Assembly (NCBI GenBank): GCA_002441395.1
Contig: DJVZ01000018.1
Coordinates: 29,412-58,875 of the forward strand
Direction: 5' to 3'
Origin: Spirochaetaceae bacterium UBA6243
GTDB taxonomy: Bacteria > Spirochaetota > Spirochaetia > Treponematales > Rectinemataceae
DNA: 29,464 nt
In this document: in pieces, positions 16,457 to 24,827 of the stretch
Layout: each line of letters begins with the position of its first letter
Position numbering within the stretch: the first letter of the stretch is position 1
Position numbers and translations under genes: made by a program
The notes under the pieces: generated by a model
The model's input: only the letters and a program-made list of their open reading frames with translations
What the model was told of the DNA's origin: nothing
The model's database searches: none

Positions 16457-17588
16457 GGGACTTCCATACCCCGTCATTGAGTGGACGGAAGGTGACAAAT
16501 GCTGCTCGGCGCGCTGGTATTCGGAAAATGTAGCGCTACCGCCGAAGCGGGTACAGGTTGTTGATGACCGTCTTCCTGCTGATATTGCCTATCGCCTCGC
16601 CTGTGAAGGCACCGCATTATTGTGGCGCGGTGATTTTCAGAATGCACGGCATCTGCTCAAGGCTATTACGCGACGCGCTGACCGCAAAAGCGCAAAGCCT
16701 GGTACCACTATGTCTGAAACATTTCATCTGTACCGTCAGGCCCAATCGCGGAAGGCACGGGTGCTTGGCATGCTGCTCATCCCCCTTTCGGCTGACTACA
16801 GCATTCCCTTGCGGCGTGCACCGGATGTCAGACAAGCTTGTCTGGAGGCCTACGGGCCGAAGGGTGAAGAATCTGTCGTCTCGCTGCGTGGACTTCAAGG
16901 GGTGATCGGTGCTCACGAATGGCACAAGAAAGGCGTAAAAATTCCGACGCTGGGAGGACTCATACATCCTTGGTATGGGGTATATGCACCCATACGCAGT
17001 GAGTATATAGATCTGGTTGCTTGTGTGCCCTTGCCGACAAAGGTTTTGGCGTTCGACATCGGCACCGGCACCGGCGTGCTTGCAGCCGTTCTTATCCGCC
17101 ATGGTGTAGCCAGAGTGGTGGCAACGGATATCAGTCTACGCGCCATTGCCTGCGCGCGAGAGAATCTTACCCGACTCGGTTTGCGGTCTCAGGTGGATGT
17201 CGTCTATGCAAATCTCTTTCCTGAAGGTAGAGCTCCTCTCATCGTCTGCAATCCTCCATGGATACCGGCACGACCTAGTTCTCCGATCGAATACGCCATC
17301 TTTGATCCTGGTAGCAGCATGCTCAGAGGTTTTTTAGCCGGCGCGGCCGACCATCTCGAACCCGGCGGCGAAGCCTGGCTGATTCTCTCCGACTTGGCTG
17401 AACACCTCGGCCTGCGTTCACGGGAGGAACTCGATAGCTGGATTGAGGCTGCTGGCCTCATGGTGATCGACCGTTTAAATGTCAGACCCCGGCACCCGAA
17501 AGTTAAGGATATCAGCGATCCGCTTCATGCGGCACGGGCAAAGGAAGTCACCTCGCTATGGCGCCTTGTGGCTCGATCAGAGAAATAA
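16440..17588 (+). CDS. Class I SAM-dependent methyltransferase
   Basis: A protein of 382 residues. The catalytic domain is C-terminal: motif I FDIGTGTGVLAAVLIRHG around 204-221, acidic motif II VATDIS, and motif IV LIVCNPPWIP around 267-276. The NPPW motif is seen in N-methyltransferases acting on exocyclic amines or glutamine amides (HemK, RsmC and RlmG types). The N-terminal 150 residues, including ALLWRGDFQNARHLLKAITRR, are a family-specific domain without known function. The ATG follows GGGGGAG and overlaps the MATE gene. It could modify a drug or toxin before export, or methylate a ribosomal or other target as a resistance step. Family assignment is firm; the substrate is not known. Confidence 0.85.
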   Translation: MAILYRGLPYPVIEWTEGDKCCSARWYSENVALPPKRVQVVDDRLPADIAYRLACEGTALLWRGDFQNARHLLKAITRRADRKSAKPGTTMSETFHLYRQAQSRKARVLGMLLIPLSADYSIPLRRAPDVRQACLEAYGPKGEESVVSLRGLQGVIGAHEWHKKGVKIPTLGGLIHPWYGVYAPIRSEYIDLVACVPLPTKVLAFDIGTGTGVLAAVLIRHGVARVVATDISLRAIACARENLTRLGLRSQVDVVYANLFPEGRAPLIVCNPPWIPARPSSPIEYAIFDPGSSMLRGFLAGAADHLEPGGEAWLILSDLAEHLGLRSREELDSWIEAAGLMVIDRLNVRPRHPKVKDISDPLHAARAKEVTSLWRLVARSEK

Positions 17589-17717
17589 GTCAGCGCTCCG
17601 AAAGGACGAGATGGAAATATCAGCCAGTGGCTTTATGGTTATCAATAAATGATGGCTAATCCATTTTAGTAATTTGGCCGCTTAGCCGCCCAAGAACCGA
17701 TATGGAAAATTTTGTAA

Positions 17718-18671
17718 CTATGTTTCTGCTCTTTTATAAGCCGGATATTTCTTCTCGTAGAAGGACCTCTTCTCCGCAATAATATCGTGGACTATCGCAT
17801 CAATATCTTTTTTTTCCGCTCTTCCAAGGTCTATCGTTTTTAAGGGAGTGCCGATATCGACTATCACACGCTTGTAGGGATTGATGTGAAAGCTGCCTGG
17901 GCGAATGACCTTGTCCGTGCCATAGAGGCAAACAGGGACAATCGGCGTTCCCGTGAGCACCGCCGAAAATATCCCTCCGCGGTTGAATGTATCGAGACCT
18001 TTCCCCTGGTGCATGTGTCCCTCAGGGAAAAGAATCAAGCTGCGGCCACCCTTGAGGCGACGTGTCATGGCTTTGAAAGCCCGCAATTCCGATTTTGGGT
18101 TGCCCTGATCGATGAACACGGAACCGCTCGCGCGCATCCAGTATGAAATCGCGGGTATCTTTTGGAATATGGCGTTCGCGACAAAGGCCGCATGCTGGGG
18201 TATCGTGGCGAAAAGCACGGGAATGTCCGCCGGCGAACGGTGGTTCGAGACAAAAAGATAGGTTTGATTCGGTTTTAGATGTTCGGTGCCCCGGACATCT
18301 AGCTTCATCTTGGTTATTTTTATGACGGCTTTCGACCAGCTGGCTATGGTTCGAAACACGTAATGCTCAAGCTCGGCCCCGTCTTTGATGAAGAATGTGG
18401 ACGGAATGCGCCGCATCGTTTTGATGGTCCGGATGAGGATTCGGGGTAGAAGGAAGAGCGAGTCTTCTTTCATCGCCACGTGCAGGAAGCGAAAGAGAGG
18501 GACTTTGCTCTGCAAGGCTATCTCCGCATAGCGGTTGGCATTCATTTCGTGTTCCGGGTCATAATCTTCAGCAGGAGACAGTGTCGAAGACGAACTTGCG
18601 CGCACGTCATATGGCCCAGGCTTCACATCTGGCCGATTTTTTTTAAGACTGATATTTTCTTTATCGGACAT
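17718..18671 (-). CDS. plsC: 1-acyl-sn-glycerol-3-phosphate acyltransferase family protein
   Basis: A 317-residue membrane-associated acyltransferase of the PlsC/LPLAT group, which adds the second acyl chain to lysophosphatidate in phospholipid synthesis. The H-x4-D motif is His144-Arg-Ser-Pro-Ala-Asp149, and the FPEGH block follows about 70 residues later, with a GTPIVPVCLYG motif near the end. The N-terminal 100 residues are longer than in minimal PlsC and mostly polar, with the hydrophobic FLLPRILIRTIK region next to them. It is probably not co-transcribed with its neighbours: the rhamnose operon ends 100 bases upstream on the same strand, and the methyltransferase gene converges from the other side. 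The family is sure; the exact acceptor, and so the gene name, is less so. Confidence 0.88.
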   Translation of the reverse strand: MSDKENISLKKNRPDVKPGPYDVRASSSSTLSPAEDYDPEHEMNANRYAEIALQSKVPLFRFLHVAMKEDSLFLLPRILIRTIKTMRRIPSTFFIKDGAELEHYVFRTIASWSKAVIKITKMKLDVRGTEHLKPNQTYLFVSNHRSPADIPVLFATIPQHAAFVANAIFQKIPAISYWMRASGSVFIDQGNPKSELRAFKAMTRRLKGGRSLILFPEGHMHQGKGLDTFNRGGIFSAVLTGTPIVPVCLYGTDKVIRPGSFHINPYKRVIVDIGTPLKTIDLGRAEKKDIDAIVHDIIAEKRSFYEKKYPAYKRAET

Positions 18672-18771
18672 TGCTAATCACTCACCCTCTCTTTGACTTT
18701 ATATTTCTTGAATTGCATAGAAAAAGTCAAGAGCGGAAAACATTAGGCCGAACAAAGAATTTCGTTATTCT

Positions 18772-20028
18772 CTATTCTCTTCCGGAAAGTACTTTCTTCT
18801 CATAGTCCTTTACATCTTCGATCCAGGCAGGACCGTAAGGAACGTCCTGGTTTTCGCAGTAGTAGCGCCAGACTGCGGCAAAAGGCAATGAACGCGATTC
18901 TTCGATAAAGCCGAGCCGGGCGCCAAAATCACCGCGTTCTTCTTCGGAGCGCATCGCTTCGACAGGTTCAAGGAATGCATAGAGAAGAGCCCGCTGTGTA
19001 CTGCGGGCGCCGATGATCCACGCCGAGATGCGGTTTACGCTGGAATCGAAGTAATCGAGGGCAAGATACACTCTGTCCCAGACATGCATGCGTACGATTT
19101 CCCTGCAGACGTCGGTGAGCGCGTCATTCCAGATGATGATGTGGTCGGAATCCCAGTGGAGACCGCGGCTGACATGGACGATCAGGTACGGCACATAGAG
19201 AAGCGTGGCGGAAATTTTGTCTGCGATGCTCTCCGTCGGATGGAAGTGACCCATGTCGTAGCAGAGGCCTATGGCTTTCTGCATCGCATAGCCAAGATAG
19301 AATTCGTGGGAGCCGGCGACATAGGATTCCGAGCCGATGCCGAACAGTTTCGATTCGACGCAGTCGAGCACGCGGTCGTTGGGCATTTTTTCGGCGTAGA
19401 TGGCATCGAGGGATTCTTTGAGCCTGAGTCGCGGGCCGAGCCGGTCGGCGGGCATGTCCTTGGAACCATCCGGGACCCAGAGGTCGTTCACGACAAAGTC
19501 TTTCAGCGTGTCGGCGATGGCTTGCGCGATGCGCCTGCTCGCTTTTCCATGTTCGATCCAGAAAGAACGAATGTTGTTATCGGGATGGGCGAGAGTCCAT
19601 CCGCTTGCCGCGAGGGGATGCGACATGAAGGTAGGATTGAAATCGAGTCCTATTTTCTGCTCCTTGGCCCAGGCGACCCAGTTGTTGAAGTGGCGTGGCT
19701 CAAGCGAGGAGCGCTCGACTTTTTCCCCGCCCGTCTCCGCGTACATGGCGTGAAGGTTGAAGCGTTTCTTGCCGGGAATCTGGGTGAAGGCGAATGCGGC
19801 ATCGGCGCGCAGTTCTTCCGCGTTGCGCGCGCGTCCGGGGTAATTGCCGGTCGCAAGGATGCCGCCGCTCAGGGAGGTGGCTCCGTCAAAGCCGATGACG
19901 TCGTCCCCTTGCCAGCAGTGGATCGAGATGGGTATCGATGAGAGCGTTTTCAGCACCTGATCAGTGTCGATCCCGAGTTCGGCATATATCTCGCGTGCTG
20001 CCTTATACTCCTGCTCTGTTCTGGACAT
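18772..20028 (-). CDS. rhaA: L-rhamnose isomerase
   Basis: A protein of 418 residues, the normal RhaA length. It converts L-rhamnose to L-rhamnulose with Mn or Zn in the cytoplasm. The N-terminal SIPISIHCWQGDDVIGFDG block is nearly invariant in RhaA; LDFNPTFMSHPLA, GLCYDMGHFHPTESIADK and HVSRGLHWDSDHII carry the conserved His and Asp metal ligands. I prefer the ATG at 20028 (MSRTEQ): GGGAGG lies nine bases before it. The ATG nine bases further up (20037) would be pressed directly against that same ribosome site. A longer in-frame extension to 20457 runs through rhaD and is spurious. It is the last gene of the operon, 31 bases after rhaD, and no clear terminator follows it. Confidence 0.96.
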   Translation of the reverse strand: MSRTEQEYKAAREIYAELGIDTDQVLKTLSSIPISIHCWQGDDVIGFDGATSLSGGILATGNYPGRARNAEELRADAAFAFTQIPGKKRFNLHAMYAETGGEKVERSSLEPRHFNNWVAWAKEQKIGLDFNPTFMSHPLAASGWTLAHPDNNIRSFWIEHGKASRRIAQAIADTLKDFVVNDLWVPDGSKDMPADRLGPRLRLKESLDAIYAEKMPNDRVLDCVESKLFGIGSESYVAGSHEFYLGYAMQKAIGLCYDMGHFHPTESIADKISATLLYVPYLIVHVSRGLHWDSDHIIIWNDALTDVCREIVRMHVWDRVYLALDYFDSSVNRISAWIIGARSTQRALLYAFLEPVEAMRSEEERGDFGARLGFIEESRSLPFAAVWRYYCENQDVPYGPAWIEDVKDYEKKVLSGRE

Positions 20029-20059
20029 AAGATTCATCCTCCCTTTCTCGCCTGTGCAA

Positions 20060-21223
20060 TTATTGTTTTGACGCGGCGATGTTGTTCTTCGATGCAATGG
20101 AAGACCGGTACTTTTCCACTTCCCAATTGCGAATAAATTCGATGTCGGGGCTCTCCATAGAGTGAACACCCCCAAACGATTGTGCATACCACGCGATTTT
20201 GGCGGCATCGGTAAAGAGCAAACAAGCGCGCTCGGCGGCTGCGATGTCCTTGCCGAGGCCGAAGATGCCCACGCCCTGGACGGCGAGGACTTTGGGAAGT
20301 TCGCCATGGCGGGCATGGTGCGCATTGATCTGCACTTCCAGGTGCTCTGAAGTCTGGGCTTGATGTTGAGTGACAAAGAGGGGCCAGGCTCCCGCGTAGA
20401 CAATATGGTCGGGGGTGAATGGCGCGCTGAGGGGCAGGAAGGCTTCGGGGCTGGCAAGAAAACGGTTCAGCAGTGAATTTAACGTAAAGAAAAATCTTAC
20501 GTTAAATTTCGTGGAGCATGCCTCAACCGCCGTGTGCACTTTTGACCGCAAAACCTTTTCCTCGGCGGAGACGCTTTCAGCCACCTTGTCCTCCGCAGGC
20601 AGCGCGTTCACCTTGGCCTTCAGCGTGGCAAAGATATGGTCGTACAGTGCCTTGATTTCTTCAGCAGTATCTGCGGCGACGAATACACCATGATTCTGCA
20701 AAAACAATATTTTATACGGGGATTGTCCCGATAATGTCCGTGTTTCAAAGATTCTGCGGACCGCATCCGCAAGTGTGTAGCCCGGTGTGATATAGGGGAG
20801 AACTGCTGCCTCGCTTCCGAAAAGTGCCTGCGCGGCGCTCAGCGCTTCGCGGGAGCAGAGCAATCCATTTATCAGGGCTGGATGCAAATGCACGACAAAT
20901 CTAAAAGGAAATAATGCATGCAACAGGGTTTCTACGCTTGGGCGCATGGTCTGCCCAGGCAATCGCGCCGCGAGCATTTTCTCGAGCACGATTTTCTCGC
21001 GCTCGTCGGAATTCGAGGGTAATTCAATATTGAATAACGCAGTTAGCTTGGAAAGAGACAACCGCACAAAGCCGGCAGCGTCGATAGTCCCGAGCTGGAC
21101 TCCTGAAGCTTTTATGGCGATAAAGTCGCCTTCTTTTTGAGAGGTGTTTCCTCCACCTGCCAGTACATAGTCAGGATTGGAGCCAAAGTTGCGCGAAAGC
21201 TGAACAATGGGATCAAGGTTCAT
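20060..21223 (-). CDS. rhaD: Class II aldolase, probable rhamnulose-1-phosphate aldolase
   Basis: A 387-residue protein of the class II aldolase/adducin family. It would split L-rhamnulose 1-phosphate into dihydroxyacetone phosphate and L-lactaldehyde. LAGGGNTSQKEGD and the zinc-binding HLHPALINGLL plus NHGVFVAADT are the family signatures; the C-terminal half has FTPDHIVYAG. It resembles the aldolase half of the bifunctional aldolase/dehydrogenase found in Rhizobium and Bacillus rhamnose loci, but it lacks the short-chain dehydrogenase half. A strong AT-rich palindrome (20476-20508) is embedded in the coding sequence at residues of about 239-250, where it encodes the odd KFNVRFFFTLNSLL stretch. 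Its start is preceded by AAGGAAGG, 20 bases after rhaM. Confidence 0.85.
   Translation of the reverse strand: MNLDPIVQLSRNFGSNPDYVLAGGGNTSQKEGDFIAIKASGVQLGTIDAAGFVRLSLSKLTALFNIELPSNSDEREKIVLEKMLAARLPGQTMRPSVETLLHALFPFRFVVHLHPALINGLLCSREALSAAQALFGSEAAVLPYITPGYTLADAVRRIFETRTLSGQSPYKILFLQNHGVFVAADTAEEIKALYDHIFATLKAKVNALPAEDKVAESVSAEEKVLRSKVHTAVEACSTKFNVRFFFTLNSLLNRFLASPEAFLPLSAPFTPDHIVYAGAWPLFVTQHQAQTSEHLEVQINAHHARHGELPKVLAVQGVGIFGLGKDIAAAERACLLFTDAAKIAWYAQSFGGVHSMESPDIEFIRNWEVEKYRSSIASKNNIAASKQ
20476..20508. repeat. 12-bp perfect inverted repeat inside rhaD
   Basis: AATTTAACGTAA (20476-20487) and TTACGTTAAATT (20497-20508) are exact reverse complements around a nine-base A-rich loop. The element is markedly AT-rich compared with the surrounding GC-rich gene and stays in frame. 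It could be a small palindromic element inserted into the gene or a chance structure. Confidence 0.75.
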
Positions 21224-21243
21224 GGGCGCTTACCTTCCTTGCT

Positions 21244-21558
21244 TTAGTCCATATGGAACATTTCATTCAGGGCCCACACTTTCGGTGAATTATCAGGATT
21301 TGTCTCCATGAGGTTCTTCATGGAGTCCCACCATTTGCGAACGATGGGATTCTGCGGCAGAAGATCGTTCGTCTCGTCGTCTGCGAGGCTCTGAATCGCA
21401 AAAAGACGCAGGGTCTGCGGGTCAAGGTAGATCGAGTAATCCGAAACGCCTGCCTTCCGAAGCTCAGCTTTGAGCTCCGGCCAGATTTCATCGTGGCGGC
21501 GCTTGTACTCAGCCTCGTTCCCCGGCTTCAGCTGCATCGCAAATACATTTCGCTTCAT
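21244..21558 (-). CDS. rhaM: L-rhamnose mutarotase
   Basis: A protein of 104 residues, exactly the usual RhaM (RhaU) length. It speeds conversion between alpha and beta anomers of L-rhamnose so that the isomerase gets its preferred form. Recognisable are FAMQLKPGNEAEYKRRHDEIWPEL with the conserved Tyr and His, SDYSIYLDPQTLRLFAI, and the C-terminal W-x2-MKNLMETNPDNSP block. The start at 21558 has AAGGAG seven bases upstream; a longer frame reaching 21879 lies within rhaS and is not used. An 89-base gap with a strong hairpin separates it from rhaS. Confidence 0.95.
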   Translation of the reverse strand: MKRNVFAMQLKPGNEAEYKRRHDEIWPELKAELRKAGVSDYSIYLDPQTLRLFAIQSLADDETNDLLPQNPIVRKWWDSMKNLMETNPDNSPKVWALNEMFHMD

Positions 21559-21582
21559 CGTGTGCTCCTTTGTCCGAATGAT

Positions 21583-21645
21583 GAGGTGTCCGGATGACGA
21601 GGCGCGAGCCGGCAATTCGTTTTGCCAGCCCGCGCAGACACCCTC
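21583..21645 (-). promoter_or_regulatory. Strong RNA hairpin between rhaS and rhaM
   Basis: Directly after the rhaS stop codon the transcript can form a 14-base-pair stem (21635-21622 with 21615-21602, two G-U pairs, six-base loop). It is extended by an outer stem GGUGUC/GACACC (21642-21637 with 21590-21585) across a small internal loop. No U-run follows, so it is not a classical terminator. It more likely protects the 3' end of upstream mRNA, raising binding-protein output over distal genes, as known for other sugar ABC operons. Confidence 0.75.
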
Positions 21646-21647
21646 GA

Positions 21648-22661
21648 TCAGTAGACTTTCTTCCAATCTTCGATGTTGCTCTTGTCGAACTTGAACGGAG
21701 GGCCGAGAAGGACTTCGGTGCCGCCATCGGGCGCTTTGGTGATGGTGTAGTTGCCGAGGCGTCCCGCGCTGAACTTGTCGCCGACTTTGCCGGTGATCTT
21801 GCCGCTCACGAGTGCGGTGCCGACATATGATCCCAGATATCCGACATCGATCGGGTTCCACAGGAACATGTAGGGGCACACGCCGTTGTTGATGTACTCA
21901 GCCATTTCGGAGGGCAGGCCGAGGCCGGTCAGGAACACTTTGCCCTTGAGTCCCTTGTCGGTGAGCACTTTTCCTGCCGCCGCGATGCCGACGGTGGTCG
22001 GGGCGATGATGACCTTCAGGTTCGGATAGGAACGCAACAGACCTTCGGTTTCGGAAACCGACTTGTCGCGCAGGTCGTCGCCATAGGCGATCTTGACGAG
22101 CTTGAGGTCCTTGTATTCGGGTTTTGCCAGCTCTTTTTTCATGAAGTCGATCCAGATGTTCTGGTTGGAAGCCTGGCTTGTCGCCGAAAGAATGGCAATC
22201 TCACCCTTGCCGCCGGACATGTCGTAGGCAGCCTTGATGAGCGTCTGGCCGATCTTCTCGGAATCAGCCTGGTTGACGTGGGTCAGACGCGCCTGCGGGT
22301 TGACCGAAGAATCGAGGGAGAAGACTTTGATTCCCTGTGCGCTTGCTTTTTTCAGAACAGGCGTAAGGGCGTCATAGTCGTTTCCGACGATGCAGATCGA
22401 GGCGACTTTCTGGGCGATGAGCTGCTCAATGATCTGAATCTGCGCCTCGGCGGTGGGGAGGTCGGGCGATCGCAGAATTGCCTCGAAGCCTTGCTCCTCG
22501 ATTCCAACTTTGAAGCCTTCCAGCTGTTTTTCGCCGTAAGGGTTGCCCGTGTTCTTGAACACAATGGCAAATTTCGCTTTCTCTGCGGCGAATACCGAGG
22601 ATGGAATGACGAGCGTCAGTGCGAGAAGCACCAGCGCTACCACGGTGATTGTTCTTTTCAT
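21648..22661 (-). CDS. rhaS: Rhamnose ABC transporter, periplasmic substrate-binding protein
   Basis: A protein of 337 residues from the ATG at 22661, which has AAGGAGG five bases upstream. MKRTITVVALVLLALTLVIPSSVFA is a typical signal peptide with a cleavage site near residue 25. The mature part is a type-1 periplasmic sugar-binding fold (FAIVFKNTGNPYGEKQLEGFKVGIEEQG, IQIIEQLIAQKVASICIVGND, LDSSVNPQARLTHVNQ) like the Rhizobium rhamnose binding protein RhaS. It captures L-rhamnose for the permeases encoded upstream. The rhaQ stop and this start are separated by one base, so translation is coupled. Not to be confused with the E. coli regulator also called RhaS. Confidence 0.93.
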   Translation of the reverse strand: MKRTITVVALVLLALTLVIPSSVFAAEKAKFAIVFKNTGNPYGEKQLEGFKVGIEEQGFEAILRSPDLPTAEAQIQIIEQLIAQKVASICIVGNDYDALTPVLKKASAQGIKVFSLDSSVNPQARLTHVNQADSEKIGQTLIKAAYDMSGGKGEIAILSATSQASNQNIWIDFMKKELAKPEYKDLKLVKIAYGDDLRDKSVSETEGLLRSYPNLKVIIAPTTVGIAAAGKVLTDKGLKGKVFLTGLGLPSEMAEYINNGVCPYMFLWNPIDVGYLGSYVGTALVSGKITGKVGDKFSAGRLGNYTITKAPDGGTEVLLGPPFKFDKSNIEDWKKVY

Positions 22662-22662
22662 G

Positions 22663-23721
22663 TCAGCCTCCTTGAGCTGAATTTTCATGAATATCTGATC
22701 CGTCTCCCGCATCGGACCGATGCGTTGGAGCGGACAGTTTCTTTGGTGAGATTGATGCCGGTCTGTCGGTAAAATTCTGGACGAGCACCGAAAGAATCAG
22801 CAGGAATCCGAGTATGATGAGAAGCACTTGGGCAGAGACATTGCGCAGTCCCAGTCCGTAGTTCAGAAAGCCGATGAGGAAAATCGAGATGAGTGGGCCA
22901 GTAATGCGTCCCTTTCCGCCGTTAGTGCTTATGCCGCCGAGTACTGTCATGGCGATGGCGTCGAGCTCGTAGTTGAGCGCGACGTTCGGTCGCGTGCTGC
23001 CCATGCGCGAGGTCAGAAAGAGCGCTGTGAATCCCGCCATGAGGCCCGCCAGCATGCTTACGCCGAGGATGATACGATCTGTGCGGATGCCTGAATATTC
23101 GCACGCAGTCCTGTTGCTGCCTACCGCGTAGACCATGCGGCCAAACCGCGTCCTATGCAATAGCACGGCGAAGACAATCGCCGTCAGCGCGAACACGATC
23201 AGGATAAACGGTATCTTCCCGATATAGCCCCAGGCCAGGAAACTGAACCAGGATGGAAACTTTCCGGCCGAGCGGTCCTCGAGAATCACATATGCGATGC
23301 CGCGAAAAACCGTCATGGTGCTGAGTGTGATGATCGTCGCGGAGAGTTCTTTGAACTTGATCTGCAGAAAACCATTGATGAATCCGCACGTCGTGCCGAC
23401 AACGAGGGCGAGGACCATGGCGAGCGGCATGGGCAAGCCTGCGTTGTACGAGACTGCCATCAGCACCGAACTAAGGGCGACAATCGAGCCTACGGACACA
23501 TCGATGTTCCCGAGAATGATGATCATGGTCATCGGCAGGACAAGGAAGGCCTTGTCGAGGAAATTCATCGGTGTGCTCACGAAGGTGTCGAGGGTAAGAT
23601 AGTAAGGGCTCAGAAACGAATTGACGACGTTCACCGCCAAAAAGAGCACGATGAGGAAAATTTCCCACTGATATTGATGCAACCCGCGCGGTTTGTTGAT
23701 ATCGATCGATGTCTTTTCCAT
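22663..23721 (-). CDS. rhaQ: Rhamnose ABC transporter permease
   Basis: A protein of 352 residues from the ATG at 23721; a TTG six codons upstream is a weaker option. Eight to ten hydrophobic helices and the inner-loop motif AIAMTVLGGISTNGGKGRITG mark it as a ribose/galactose-type ABC permease (BPD_transp_2 family). It would pair with the second permease to form the membrane channel for L-rhamnose. The last 35 residues are polar and cytoplasmic. It follows rhaP by 14 bases. Assignment of the names P and Q follows the Rhizobium gene order and could be swapped. Confidence 0.9.
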   Translation of the reverse strand: MEKTSIDINKPRGLHQYQWEIFLIVLFLAVNVVNSFLSPYYLTLDTFVSTPMNFLDKAFLVLPMTMIIILGNIDVSVGSIVALSSVLMAVSYNAGLPMPLAMVLALVVGTTCGFINGFLQIKFKELSATIITLSTMTVFRGIAYVILEDRSAGKFPSWFSFLAWGYIGKIPFILIVFALTAIVFAVLLHRTRFGRMVYAVGSNRTACEYSGIRTDRIILGVSMLAGLMAGFTALFLTSRMGSTRPNVALNYELDAIAMTVLGGISTNGGKGRITGPLISIFLIGFLNYGLGLRNVSAQVLLIILGFLLILSVLVQNFTDRPASISPKKLSAPTHRSDAGDGSDIHENSAQGG

Positions 23722-23735
23722 CTGTCTCTTCCCTC

Positions 23736-24827
23736 TCAAATCACGCGCTTTTTAAGCGTAAGCCTGTCGTTCCGACGCTGCAAGAGCACATTCGAGATGA
23801 TGGCTGCCAGAATTACGAGCCCCTGGATGAACTGCTGCCAGAACGGCGAAATATTGATGAGCGGCAGGGCATTCGCCAGAATGCCGAACAAAATCGAACC
23901 CAGAAGAATGCCTGAAACCTTGCCTCGTCCGCCTGCGACGCTTACGCCTCCCAGGACCGTCGCGGCGATGACATTCATCTCATAGCCGACCGCGGTATCG
24001 CCCTGGGCCGAGGCAAATTTGCTCACCCACAGCACACCGGCCAGTCCCGCGAGCAGTCCCATGAGCGCGTACACGAGCAGAATGATGCGTTTTCGCTTGA
24101 TGCCGATGAGCTCGGCTGTTTCAGGGCTTGAACCGACCGCATAGATGTAGCGGCCGGTTCTTGTCTGGTTGATGAAATAGGTGTATAGTATATAAATACC
24201 TATTACAAAAAGAATTAAATTGTTAATCCCGAATGTCGTGCCGGTGCTCAGGTTTTTGAATCCTGCCGACATCTGGTAGGCGCTGACCCATTTCCCTTTG
24301 CTGATGAGGTAGGTCAGGCCCCTCAGGATGTTCATCAAGCCGAGTGTCGCAATTATTGGCAAAATTTTGAAATATGCGACGAGAACCCCGATTACGAGCC
24401 CTGCGGCAAGCCCGATTGCCATCCCCTGTGCCAGCGAGAGAAAAGGCGAAATGTCAGGGTTTGCGCTCACCGTAAGCGAGGTGACCATGCCCGAAAGCGC
24501 CATAGTGGAGCCGATCGAGAGATCGATGCCTCGCGTGATGATGACCATCATCATGCCGACGGCAAGAATGCTCAGAATTGCGGTGTTCGCGAGCAAATCC
24601 TTAATGTTTGCGACGCTCAGGAATTTCGGATTCCGGATCTGGAAAATGGCTGCAAGCAAGACTATGAAGATGAGGAGCCCCAGTTCGCGGAATGCCTCGG
24701 AGTTTCGAGTCAGCCTTTTGACGAGGCTGGAGAAGAGGCTACTCGATTGATGTTCGGAGCTTTGCGGACGACCATTCCCACCGCCGCCCGAGGAACCGTC
24801 TGCGTTCATTTTAACCTGCAATTGCAT
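23736..24827 (-). CDS. rhaP: Rhamnose ABC transporter permease
   Basis: A 363-residue permease of the same family as its downstream neighbour, with the loop motif VIAATVLGGVSVAGGRGKVSG. The first 50 residues are polar with a Gly run, then about nine membrane helices follow. GGGAGAG lies seven bases before the ATG at 24827; the start overlaps the ATPase gene by 17 bases, indicating coupled translation. A short AT-rich patch at about 24181-24231, encoding INNLILFVIGIYILYTYF, stands out from the GC-rich gene but is consistent with a membrane helix rich in Ile, Leu and Tyr. Confidence 0.9.
   Translation of the reverse strand: MQLQVKMNADGSSGGGGNGRPQSSEHQSSSLFSSLVKRLTRNSEAFRELGLLIFIVLLAAIFQIRNPKFLSVANIKDLLANTAILSILAVGMMMVIITRGIDLSIGSTMALSGMVTSLTVSANPDISPFLSLAQGMAIGLAAGLVIGVLVAYFKILPIIATLGLMNILRGLTYLISKGKWVSAYQMSAGFKNLSTGTTFGINNLILFVIGIYILYTYFINQTRTGRYIYAVGSSPETAELIGIKRKRIILLVYALMGLLAGLAGVLWVSKFASAQGDTAVGYEMNVIAATVLGGVSVAGGRGKVSGILLGSILFGILANALPLINISPFWQQFIQGLVILAAIISNVLLQRRNDRLTLKKRVI

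Noticed and set aside
18785..18796. Palindrome GAAAGTACTTTC near the 3' end of rhaA
   Set aside because: It is short, lies within the coding sequence and has no loop or U-run; it was considered as operon terminator and dismissed.
20029..20457. N-terminal extension of rhaA by about 143 codons
   Set aside because: It overlaps the rhaD coding region and its translation is low-complexity; the ribosome site and RhaA family length support the start at 20028.
21559..21879. N-terminal extension of rhaM
   Set aside because: It overlaps rhaS and the hairpin; AAGGAG at the ATG 21558 and the 104-residue family length fix the start.
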